Assembly: GCA_963724945.1 (NCBI GenBank)
Contig: CAVRWL010000003.1
Coordinates: 2,763,759-2,827,758, forward strand
DNA length: 64,000 bases
Reading direction: 5' to 3'
DNA from: Hyphomicrobium_A sp963724945
GTDB lineage: Bacteria; Pseudomonadota; Alphaproteobacteria; Rhizobiales; Hyphomicrobiaceae
A model generated the notes under the pieces. It worked only from the letters and a program-made list of their open reading frames with translations, searched no databases and was not told where the DNA came from. The translations under genes were made by a program, and so were the position numbers. Shown piece after piece: positions 30,030-39,900 of this stretch (position 1 is its first letter; each line of letters begins with the position of its first letter).

Positions 30030-30891
30030 CCGGGTTCGCTCGCCGCGGGACGGCCGCGGGCGCGCGGGCCGGCGCCGGCGCTCGGCGAACCAGCGCGACG
30101 ACGAGCAGCGCTGCGCCGCCGGCCAGCACATAGGCCGAGGGACGGAACGCCATGTCGGGGTCGATGTTGGCGTTCAGAACCTCCCAGAACGGGATATGGC
30201 GGACGAGCGCATACCAGGCCGCCTCGATCAGCGCGGTCAGCGGCGGCGACAGGGCGGCGGCGATCAGCGCCGCCGCCCAGGCCGGCGCGCCCCGCTTCAA
30301 GGCGACTCGGAACAGCATGAGGACGAGGAAGAGGCCGATCATGATGACGGGTTCCGTCACGTCGGCCTTGGCCTGGATCATGAAATGCAAAAGCCCCAGC
30401 ACCCCGATCGCGTAAACCAGCGCATGCAGCGTCCGCCATTTCGGCCCCAACCGGCGGATCATCGCGTCGGTCGAGGTCGCAGCCAGCGCCGCAAGCCCAA
30501 GCCACGCGACGAAGCCGATCGTCAGATAGAACCGCAGCGCGATCTCGCTCACGACGTGGGTGAGATCGTAGTGCTGATCGACGACGTAGAGCGTGAGATG
30601 GGCGGTCGCGTAGGCGAAGGCCGCCACGCCCACCATCCGCCGCACCGCAATCAGCTTCGGGTAGCGGGCTGAACGGATCAGCGGCGTCACGAGGAGCGAC
30701 AGCAGGAGGAAACGGATCGTCCAGAGGCCGGTCCGGTGGATCATCTCGGTCACGACCTTGGGCTCGAGCGCCCCGGTCACAGCCAGATAGACGATCCAGG
30801 CCGCCGGGACGAATAGCCCAGCGAAAACAACGGCCTTCAACGGGGAGAAACGGCCGTTGCGTTCGTTCCAGGGCGCTTTCAATGCGATCAT
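30019..30891 (-). CDS. msrQ: Methionine sulfoxide reductase heme-binding subunit MsrQ
   Basis: About 290 residues with six or more membrane helices, homologous in look to MsrQ/YedZ, the heme b subunit that passes electrons to periplasmic MsrP. Key segments are HRTGLWTIRFLLLSLLVTPL, RMVGVAAFAYATAHLTLYV (heme histidine), GPKWRTLHALVYAIGVLGLL and HFMIQAKADVTEP. The start may be MIALKAPWNERN at 30891 or the ATG at 30927. The C-terminus after the sixth helix carries extra hydrophobic stretches and an arginine/alanine tail. No msrP gene lies next to it in this window, which is unusual. Confidence 0.85.
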   Translation of the reverse strand: MIALKAPWNERNGRFSPLKAVVFAGLFVPAAWIVYLAVTGALEPKVVTEMIHRTGLWTIRFLLLSLLVTPLIRSARYPKLIAVRRMVGVAAFAYATAHLTLYVVDQHYDLTHVVSEIALRFYLTIGFVAWLGLAALAATSTDAMIRRLGPKWRTLHALVYAIGVLGLLHFMIQAKADVTEPVIMIGLFLVLMLFRVALKRGAPAWAAALIAAALSPPLTALIEAAWYALVRHIPFWEVLNANIDPDMAFRPSAYVLAGGAALLVVALVRRAPAPARAPAAVPRRANPVRT

Positions 30892-31077
30892 GGCGACAGA
30901 CCCTATCGTCGGATTGCGTCGTTTCAAGTCTCGTGGGCTATACGGGCGGCCGCGGCGTTTGTTTCAGCCCGGCGGTCCGTTGAACGCATTTGGCGCCCGT
31001 CGGCCTGGCGACCTATAATGCCGGCGGCGGCCGAGCCGGGACGTCGGGACCTTCGACGGCCGCAATCGGGGGCTGTC

Positions 31078-31647
31078 GTGGATGTCGTCGAGCGGGCAAA
31101 AGCCATTCTTCTATCGCCGGCCGCCGAGTGGCGGGCGATCGAGCCGGAGTCCGGGGACGTCGGCTATCTGTTCGTGAACTACGCGGCCTTTCTGGCCGCG
31201 ATCCCGCCGATTTGCGAGTTCCTGCGCCGCGGCGTTTTCAGCTGGGCCCGGCCGCGCTTCCACCATTTCCACCACGCGGGCTTCTTTGCCAGCCTCTCCG
31301 GCGCGATCGTCCATTATCTCGCAACCTTCGTCGCGCTCTATCTCATGGCGGTCATCGTCGACGGCCTGGCGCCGACCTTTTCCGCCGCCAAGAACCAGCC
31401 GAACGCCCTGAAGCTGACCGTCTATTCGATGACGCCGATCTGGCTCGCCGGCGTGTTCGCGCTCGTCCCGGGCCTGGGCTTCGTCAGATTCCTCGCCCTT
31501 CTCTACGGGATTTACCTCTTCTGGCTCGGCCTGCCGGTCCTGATGAAATGCCCGTCGGACCGGACCGGCCCCTACGCGCTCGCGGCGATCGTCTCGGCGA
31601 TCATCCTGTCGATCGTCCTCGCGGCGTTCGTCGGGCCGATCCTTTAG
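31078..31647 (+). CDS. YIP1 family membrane protein
   Basis: About 189 residues from GTG 31078 (VDVVERAKAILLSPAAEW). The opening ILLSPAAEWRAIEPE is the usual start of bacterial YIP1 proteins. Five hydrophobic segments follow: AAFLAAIPPICEFL, LSGAIVHYLATFVALYLMAV, LAGVFALVPGLGFV, LLYGIYLFWLGLPVLM and LAAIVSAIILSIVLAAFV. Bacterial YIP1 proteins sit in the inner membrane and lack a known role. The longer frame from 31018 would start inside arginine-rich sequence and is less likely. Confidence 0.75.
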   Translation: MDVVERAKAILLSPAAEWRAIEPESGDVGYLFVNYAAFLAAIPPICEFLRRGVFSWARPRFHHFHHAGFFASLSGAIVHYLATFVALYLMAVIVDGLAPTFSAAKNQPNALKLTVYSMTPIWLAGVFALVPGLGFVRFLALLYGIYLFWLGLPVLMKCPSDRTGPYALAAIVSAIILSIVLAAFVGPIL

Positions 31648-31685
31648 GAGCCGTCCCGACGCGCGCTCGTGCAATCGGCGCGATC

Positions 31686-32723
31686 TCAGCTCACGCCCAG
31701 CTTGCGCTGCAGATTGGTCGAAGAGGTCGTGTACTGGAAGACCAGCTTCTTGTCCGGGTAGACGTAATGGTGCGCCCGCTGCGCGGCGAGCGCCGCCTCG
31801 TGAAAGCCGCACAGGATCAGCTTGAGCTTCCCGGGATAGGTGTTGATGTCGCCGACGGCGAAAATGCCGGGCGTGCTGGTTTCGAATTTCTCGGTGTCGA
31901 CCGGGATCAGGTTCTCGTGCCGGTTCAGCCCCCAATCGGCGATCGGGCCGAGCTTCATCGTCAGTCCGAAGAACGGCAGCAAGTCGTCGCAGGGAAGGTC
32001 GACGATTTCGCCGCTCTCCTTGCGCAGCGTCAGCGCCGACAGCTGCCCCGCCTCGCCCTTGACCGCAGTCACCTGCCCGAGCACGAAATCCATCTCACCG
32101 CCGGCGACCAGCGTCCGCATGGCGTTCACCGAATGCGGCGCGGCGCGGAAGGCGTCGCGGCGATGGATCAGGGTGATCCGGCTCGCGACCGGATGCAGGT
32201 TCAGCGCCCAGTCGAGCGCCGAATCGCCGCCGCCGACGATGACCACCCGGTGGCCGCGGAAATGCTCCATCTTGCGAACGGAATAGAAGACGCTCGTGTT
32301 TTCGTAGGCGTCGATCCCCGGAATGGGCGGCTTCTTCGGCTGAAACGAGCCGCCGCCGGCGGCGATCATCACGGCCTTGGCCTCGATCGTCGTGTCGGCG
32401 TCGGTGCCGATGCGGAACAGCGGGCGATCGGCCGTGCCGAGCGTTTCGAGCCGCTCGACCATTTCGCCGAGATGGAATTTCGGTCCGAACGGATGGATCT
32501 GCTTCATCAGCTTGTCGACCAGTTCCTGGCCGTTGATGATCGGATAACCGGGAATGTCGTAGATCGGTTTTTCCGGATAAAGCTCGGCGCACTGGCCGCC
32601 GGGCTTCGGCAGGATGTCGATCAGGTGACACTTCATGTCGAGCAGACCGAGCTCGAAGACCGAGAAGAGCCCAACCGGCCCCGCGCCGACGATCGCGACG
32701 TCCGTGACGATGGTTTCGCTCAT
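31686..32723 (-). CDS. Ferredoxin-NADP(+) reductase, thioredoxin-reductase-like type
   Basis: A 345-residue flavoprotein. FAD binds at VAIVGAGPVGLFSVFELG; the second nucleotide motif is VVIVGGGDSALDWALNL. KPGGQCAELYPEK lies after the first domain and, unlike TrxR, there is no CxxC pair at the usual position near GGGDSA. That identifies the TrxR-like FNR group which passes electrons between NADPH and ferredoxin. The C-terminus (FHEAALAAQRAHHYVYPDK) with aromatic residues covering the flavin fits. Directly upstream lies a [2Fe-2S] ferredoxin gene, its likely partner, four bases away. The frame is intact. Confidence 0.9.
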   Translation of the reverse strand: MSETIVTDVAIVGAGPVGLFSVFELGLLDMKCHLIDILPKPGGQCAELYPEKPIYDIPGYPIINGQELVDKLMKQIHPFGPKFHLGEMVERLETLGTADRPLFRIGTDADTTIEAKAVMIAAGGGSFQPKKPPIPGIDAYENTSVFYSVRKMEHFRGHRVVIVGGGDSALDWALNLHPVASRITLIHRRDAFRAAPHSVNAMRTLVAGGEMDFVLGQVTAVKGEAGQLSALTLRKESGEIVDLPCDDLLPFFGLTMKLGPIADWGLNRHENLIPVDTEKFETSTPGIFAVGDINTYPGKLKLILCGFHEAALAAQRAHHYVYPDKKLVFQYTTSSTNLQRKLGVS

Positions 32724-32727
32724 GGTC

Positions 32728-33048
32728 TCACCCCTGTTTGGCCGGCGTCGTCACGACGAGGCCGTCGAGCTCTTCGCTCACCTTGATCTGGCAGGAGAGC
32801 CGCGAGTTGGGCCGGACCTCGAAGGCGAAGTCGAGCATGTCCTCCTCCATCTGGGAGGCCTTGCCGACCCGCTCGGTCCAATCCTCCGCCACATAGACGT
32901 GGCAGGTTGCGCACGCGCAGGCGCCGCCGCACTCCGCCTCGATGCCGGGAATTGAATTGCGCAGCGCCGTCTCCATCACGGTCGAGCCGACCTCGGCGTC
33001 TACCGTGCGCGCTTCGCCTTTTGTGTCGATAAAGGTTACTTTGGTCAT
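32728..33048 (-). CDS. [2Fe-2S] ferredoxin, adrenodoxin type
   Basis: 106 residues with the adrenodoxin-type spacing exactly met: Cys40-x5-Cys46-x2-Cys49-x36-Cys86 (ECGGACACATCHVY and LSCQIKV). Ferredoxins of this type support Fe-S cluster assembly or cytochrome P450s. The MEED segment at about 67-70 is the acidic helix that docks on reductase or P450. It is followed four bases later by a ferredoxin-NADP reductase, so the pair probably forms one operon and one electron chain. The frame is intact. Confidence 0.93.
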   Translation of the reverse strand: MTKVTFIDTKGEARTVDAEVGSTVMETALRNSIPGIEAECGGACACATCHVYVAEDWTERVGKASQMEEDMLDFAFEVRPNSRLSCQIKVSEELDGLVVTTPAKQG

Positions 33049-33243
33049 CGGGCCGAACGAATCTCCAAATCAAACGGTTGCGCCCGGGAGGCTTTATGCG
33101 TCCGAGCCGGGCGGCGTCTTCATAAAGCATGGGCGGAGCGGCCGGAAGGGCGTCCTCGCCGCCCGCTTGCGCGTCGAGCGCCGCGGGCGCGATTGGCCAC
33201 CCCAACGCCGACATAGCCGCCGAGCCGTTGATTATTAAGCGAA

Positions 33244-33669
33244 TCATTCCCTCAGGCGGTCGATCTCCGCAACCGTTTCCGAGACCGCCTTGGTCAGCGT
33301 TGAGATCGCCTGCGACATTTCGGCAACCCGCGTCGCGCTTTCCGGGCCGCCGAGCGCGCAGGCCCTGCTGCAGGTTTCCGCCGCCTCGGCGGCCGATGCA
33401 ACCGCGCAGGCGCCGACCGCCAGCGCCGAGCCCCGCAACCGGTGCGCGATATCGGCCTGCGCCGCAAAGGGCGACGAGTCCTCGGTCGAGATTTGCGCCA
33501 TGAGCGTCAGGGACTGGGTCCGAAACTGCGACAGGATTTCGGTCTCGAGGTCCTCATCGCCCATGCATTGCCGTGACAAATGCCCCAGATCGAGCAGTCG
33601 GCCGTCTTGCGTCTTAGCGCTTGACCCGATGGGATCGGCGGGCGCTTCGTTTTGGGTCAACCGCGTCAC
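33244..33669 (-). CDS. Hpt domain phosphotransfer protein
   Basis: 141 residues, mostly one helical bundle. The phosphoacceptor motif is AHRLRGSALAVGA with His76. LEADLxxxQFRTQ-like DLETEILSQFRTQSLTLM precedes it, as in Hpt domains. A short acidic linker and a basic/hydrophobic first 20 residues show no membrane segment. Hpt proteins relay phosphate from hybrid kinases to response regulators. No hybrid kinase is next to it; in Caulobacter ChpT does a similar job but this protein lacks the second ChpT domain. It is divergent from the giant coiled-coil gene. Confidence 0.75.
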   Translation of the reverse strand: MTRLTQNEAPADPIGSSAKTQDGRLLDLGHLSRQCMGDEDLETEILSQFRTQSLTLMAQISTEDSSPFAAQADIAHRLRGSALAVGACAVASAAEAAETCSRACALGGPESATRVAEMSQAISTLTKAVSETVAEIDRLRE

Positions 33670-33954
33670 CGTCGCGTCCTTGCTTGCAAGAGTTCAGCCG
33701 GCCCAAAATGTCGATCCGATTCGGTTGCGAAGTCTCTCTTGAGCTGAAGAGCTTGAAAAGTCATGGTAAAAGAACCGTTAACGACGTTTGAAGGATGGTC
33801 GGCGGGCGCGGTTTTCATCACGGGTCCCACGGGTTACACTGCGACGTGGTTAATGCGTGCGTTTCCTTCGGCTTTCGAAGCCAGGTCGAGGGAAGGCGTT
33901 GGCGCGTCAGTCGGCCCATGATTGGTCGACGCCGATGGAGCGAGGCGTTTCACA
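33670..33954. promoter_or_regulatory. Divergent intergenic region between Hpt gene and giant coiled-coil gene
   Basis: 285 bases between two divergent starts; promoters for both must lie here. The section 33,740-33,790 is A/T-rich relative to the surroundings and could hold a -10 element. I cannot identify a specific operator or sigma class. Confidence 0.35.
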
Positions 33955-36900
33955 ATGGCAAAACAGAACCCGGCGACGGATCCGGTTTCGGCGGCGATGT
34001 CGGCAATCGAGAGCGCCCTGAACCTGACCGACGACGAAACCATTGAGCCTGTCGTCGAGAGCCCTCCCCAAGCCGATTCGGCGAAATCAAGAGCGCCGGG
34101 TCCGATCCTGAAGCCGAGCGCTGCGGCGCCCGAAGCGACGCCGTTGCTGCGGCCCGGGCCGCAGCCAACGGCTGACAAGGAGACCAAACCGACGATCGCC
34201 GCGACGCCTCCGGCCAATGACGACCGCGAAACGGTCGGCGCGATCCTTCAGGCCCTGAACCGGCCCCGCGCGAGCCGGGCGCCTTACGCCATCGCGATCG
34301 CCGGCTCGCTCGTCTGGATCGCCGCCTGCGCTCTTTACGCCCATCTGCGCGTGTGGCCATCCCTCGCATCCGCCCCGATTTCCGAGACTTTCCTCCGTCC
34401 CGAGACGCCCCTATTCCTTCTTGCGGCGCTGGGGCCGATCTTTTTCATCTTCGGCTTTGCCGCGCTTACGCGCCGGATGGGAGAACTGCGCCAGTCGGCC
34501 CGTGCGATTTCGGAAGTCGCCGTTCGACTCGCGGAGCCGGAGTCGATCGCGGGCGAACACGTCGTCACCCTGTCGCAGGCGATCCGCCGCGAGCTCACGT
34601 CGATGGGCGACGGCGTCGAGCGCGCGCTGGCGCGCGCGGCTGAACTCGAAACCCGGGTCAAGGCCGAAGTCTCGACGCTCGAGCGCTCGTACTCGGACAA
34701 TGAACGCAGGATTCGCTCGCTCATCGCCGAGATGGCCGATCAGCGTGAAGCGATCGTCGCCAGCGGTTCGCGCGTGCGCGACGCGATCGCCAACGCGCAC
34801 GGTGGCATCGCCGGGGAGCTCGATGCGGCCGGAGACCGTCTGAGCGAGCGATTGGACACGACAGGACAACGGCTCGCGGCCGCTCTTGCCTCGACGTCTT
34901 CAGACATCGCGATGTCGATGGACCGCGCGGGATCGACCGCCGTCGAGCGCATCATCGCGGAGGGGACGCAGATCGCCGTGTCGATTGCGGGCGTCGGCGA
35001 TAGCCTCGCCGAGCGGCTCCTCGAAACGGGCCGCCGCACGGCCGACGACATGATGGCGCGAGTCGAAGACATCGACAGCCGGGTCAAGGCGGCCGGCGAG
35101 ACGCTGGTGGCCGGCGTCGGCGAGCGAGGCGATGACCTCGTCCAGCGCATCAACGCGGTCCAGACGGACGTCGTCGATGCGATCGCCGGGCACGGCGACC
35201 GTGTGACGGCGCAGATCGCCGATACGTCCGAGCAGGCCCGCAATGCGGTCGGCGGCTTCGCCGACGATCTCGTCGGCCGCATCGCCGAGAGCAGCGCCCG
35301 GGCGACCGAAGCCATCGAAAGACATGGATTGGCCGTCAGCGAGCGTCTGGCGGAGAGTTCTGACGCCGCGACGGACGCGATCGGCGCGCGCTCCGATGAC
35401 CTCATCAGCCGCCTGCGGTCGAACGGGGCCGAGGTCGTAGAGGCCATTCAGGCCCACGGGGGCAGCGTCACAGCCCGTCTGGCGGACACCGCCGACGAGA
35501 TCGCCGCTGCGCTTGGCTCCCGGTCCGACGAGATGGTCGGACGCATTACGGCGAGCGGCGCGGAAGCGGTCGAAGCGCTCACCTCGATCGGCGATGGAGT
35601 CGCCGCTCGTTACGCGGAAACCACAGCGACCCTTATGAGCGCGGCTGCGACGCACGCCGACGAAATCGTATCGCGGATCACGGCAAGCGGCGCTGACGCC
35701 GTCGACGCCATCAGCGGGCACGGCGACCGCGTCGCCGCGCGATTCTCCGAGGCGTCGGCGACGCTATCGAACGCGGTCGGCGCTCATGGCGACGAAGTCG
35801 TCGATCGCATCATGGCGGGCGGCGCCAACACAGTCGAGGCGATCCGCAGCCAGGGCGGGGCGGTGGCCGCCGAGCTCGCCGGCGCAACGGAAGCGATGTC
35901 GAGCGCTCTCGGCGCCCGGGCGGACGAGGTTGTCAGCCGGGTCGCTTCGAGTACGTCGCGCGCGGTCGAGTCCATTCGGGAGCGTCAGAGCGAACTTGCG
36001 ACGCAGATGATCGAGTCGTCGCTCGCCATGTCGGGCGCGTTCGCCGCTCACGCCGATGACGTCGTCGGGAGCATCCGTGCGAGCAACGAGCAGACCCTCG
36101 ACGCTCTTCGTTCGCGCAGTGAGGCGGTCGCCGCGGAACTGGCGGATGTTGCCGACCGCGCGAAGGAAGCCGTCAGTGGTCATGTCGAAACGGTCGTCGG
36201 CCGGCTCGACTCGAGCGGCGCCCGTGTCGTTGCGGCGTTGCAGGGCCACGGTGACGCCGTCGCCGCCCGCCTCGCCGAAGCGGCCGAAACCGTCCAGATC
36301 CAAGGAAACGCGGTGGAGAGCCGGCTCGCCGAGGCCTCTTCGATCATGCGGGGCGCGATAGACGGCCACGCCAACGCGATCGTCGGCCGCCTCAGCGCGA
36401 GCAGCGCCGAAGCCGTCGAGGCGATCCGGGCGCAAAGCGAGTCGGTGGCGGGACGCCTTATGGAGGCGAACGACACGGTGGCGCGCGACTTTGCCGAGCG
36501 CGCGCTCACGCTGATGGACCGGGTCGAGGGGAGCCAGGCGCGCCTCACCGACACCGTCGTCCGGCAGGGCGACGATCTGGTCGAGCGGCTCGGCCGCGTC
36601 ACCGAACGCCTTCACGAGACGCTCATCGAGCGCGGCTCGGCCCTGGGCGACCGGCTCGACGGGTCGAGCGAACGCTTCGCTGCGGTCCTGCGAGAGCGCT
36701 CCGAGGATACGTCCGCGGCGCTCGAGGCCGCAGCCACGCGGTGGTCCGAGCGATTCGACGCGCGAGAAACCCAGTTGCGCGGCGCCATCGATGGCCACAC
36801 CGCCGTTTTCGAGGCCTTGATGGACGATTCGACCCAGCGAATCGTCGGAGCGATTTCCGTTCAAAGCGCCACGACCCAGTCCCAGATCGAGCAGGCCGCC

Positions 36901-39900
36901 GCCGCGTCGCTCGCCCGGTTGGACTCGGAAGCCGCACAGATTACTGAGCGGTTCGTCGCGTTGGCTGGCGAGACCGCGGCGACCGTCACGGCCGGCGCAG
37001 GCGGCGTTCACGACGCGCTGAGCGCGCAGGTGACGTCCTTCGACGCCATTCTCGGCGAGCGCGGCGGCCGGCTGGTCGAGGCGCTGTCCGCGCAGACCGG
37101 ACGGATGCGAGACTACATGGAAGCGCTCGACAACCTGGTCGGCGAAAACGGGCATAGCGTGGCGGACCGGATCGTTGCGCACTCCGACGAACTGAACGCA
37201 AAGCTCGCGGGCCACATCGAGTCGGTCGAACTCGGTGATGCGGGCGCGCCGCGACGACTTCGACACGCGGTTCAACGCGCACCTCGAGGACCTCTCGGCC
37301 AAATCCGCCCAGCGTCTCGGGCAATTCGAAACCGTCTCGACGGCGCACTTCAACACGGTCGACGCCTCCCTGGCGTCGCATGCCCGCCGCATCGAGGTCT
37401 CGCTCGGCGATGGGCTGGCGCGCTTCGAAGGCGCCCTCGACGGACGCGGCCGGGAGCTCGTTGCGCAGGTCGGCGAGCGCTCGGACGCACTGGCGAACGA
37501 GCTGGCGGCTAAGCTTGCGGCGATCGATGAGACGCTCGTCACGCGGGGCGGCGCGATCGGCGCGCAACTGAGCCGCCGCAACGAAGAGGCGGCCGCGCAA
37601 TTCGAACGAAGCCTCGAGGCCCTCGACGAGCGGGCGTCGGCCAAGCTTCGCGACGTCTCGGGCTCGCTCGAATCCCTGCTTGGCCGCATCGACGAGGGCC
37701 TTGCGCTGCGTGGCCGCACGGTGTCGGAAACCCTGGCGCGCAACACGCTCGAAACCGCTCGCGTGCTCGGCGAAGGCGGACGCGAACTGGTTCACGGGCT
37801 GGACGCCAAGTCGGCCGAAATCGGCGAGACCCTGCAAAACCGCGTCAATGCGCTGACCGAGAAGCCTGTCCGGGCTCGCCACGAACATCAACGCTACGCT
37901 GACGGGACGTGTCGAGGACGTGTCCCGCTCGCTCGGGGCCAGCGTCGAACGGTTCAAGGACCAGGTCATCGCGCCGCTGCAGGACGTCGAGCCAGCGCTT
38001 CGACGCCAATCGAACGGAGCTCGAGGCCCGTGTCGGCGACCACGCGCAAAAGGTCGTCGAGCTGTTGGAAACCCATCGCTCGAGCCTCGGCTCGACCCTC
38101 GACGCCCATCGCGCCGCGATCGACGGCGCGTTCGACCGGCACAGGGCCTCGCTGGCCGATGCGGCGCGCCGGAGCGCCGAGGATTTCGACGCGCGCCTCG
38201 CGGCGCTTGCCGAAGCCGCCGACCAAAGCGCGCGCATCGTCGACGCGCGGATTTCGGACCTCGCCGAGGCCGCGGATCGCAGCGCCGGCGCGATCGACAG
38301 CCGCCTTGCGGCGCGCATCGACTCGATGACCAGTTCGCTCGCGAGAACCGCCGCCGACGCAGACGCGAGCTTCGCGGCGCGCGGCGGCGAGCTTGCGACC
38401 TCCATCGGATCGCGCGTGGACGAACTGCATCGTCTGATCGACGGCAAGGGCGCCGAACTCGTCTCGGCGCTCGGCGAGAAAGGCGATGACGTCTCCGGCC
38501 AGATCGCCGGGGCCGGCGCGCGCGCATCTCAGACCTTCGGCCGCGTCGCCTCGTCGCTCGACGATCAGTGGCCGGGACTTGTCCAACCAGATCTCGGAGG
38601 CCGGGGAGCGCGCGTCGCAGACGTTCGAGCGGATCTCGAGCGCGGTCGCCGAACAGGGTCAGGTCGTATCGAGCCAGGTCGCTGCGCTGGTGACGACGCT
38701 CGGGGAGAAGGGCGAGGACATCTCCGGACAAATTGCCGGGGCGGGCGCCCGGGCCACGCAGACTCTGGAGCGCGTTTCGGCGGCGCTGGCGGATCGCGGC
38801 CGTGAGGTCTCGGACCAGATCGCGCAGGCCGGCGACCGGGCGTCGCAGACGTTCGAGCAGATTTCGGGCGCGGTCGCCGACCAGGGACTGGCCGTCTCGA
38901 ACCAGATCGCCGGCGCAGGCGACCAGGCCGTGCGGACGTTGGAACGCCTCACGGCCGAGTTCGGCGAGCGGGGACAATCGGTTTCCGGCCAGATCGCCGA
39001 TGTCGCAGAGCGCGCGGCCCAGGCCCTCGACGTCGTCTCGGCGGCGCTCGACGACCGCGGAAGGGCGGTCGCCGGCCAGATCGTCGGCGCTGGCGAGCAG
39101 GCCGCACTGGCCCTCGAGCGCATCGCCACGGGGCTCGACGATCGCGGAACGGCAGTCTCCGGCAAGATCGCGGACGCCGGCGAGCAGGCCACGCGCACGC
39201 TCGACGTCGTCGCGGCGGCGCTCGACGATCGCGGTCGGGCGGTATCCGGCCAGATTGCCGAGGCCGGACAGCGCGCGGCGCAGGCCCTCGATGTCGTCGC
39301 CACTGCGCTCGACGATCGCGGAATTGTGGTTTCGGGCCGGATCGTCGAGGCCGGCGAGAAGGCCGCGCAGGCTCTCGACCGCATCGCCGGCTGACGACCG
39401 TGGACGGACCGTCTCCGGCCAGATCGCCGAGGTTGGCGACCAGGCGCTCGACCGTGTCGCCGCGGCGCTCGACGACCGCGGACGCGCGGTCTCCGGCCAG
39501 ATCGCCGAGGTCGGCGAGCAGGCCACGCGCGCGCTCGATGTCGTCGCCGCGGCGCTCGACGACCGCGGACGGGCGGTCTCCGGCCAGATCGCCGAGGCTG
39601 GCGAGCAGGCCGTGCAGGCGTTCGACCGCGTCGCCGCCGGAATCGACGACCGCGGGCGGGCCGTCTCCGGCCAGATCGCCGACGCAGGGGACCAGGCCGC
39701 TGCAGGACGTTCGAACGGCTCTCGGCCGAGTTCGGCGAGCGGGGACAAGCGGTCTCCGGCCAGATCGCCGAGGCGGGCGAGCAGGCCACGCGCGCGCTCG
39801 ACGATCGTCGCCGCGGCGCTCGACGACCGCGGACGGGCGATTTCCGGCCAGATCGCCGAGGTCGGCGAGCAGGCCGTGCAGGCCTTCGACCGCATCGCCG

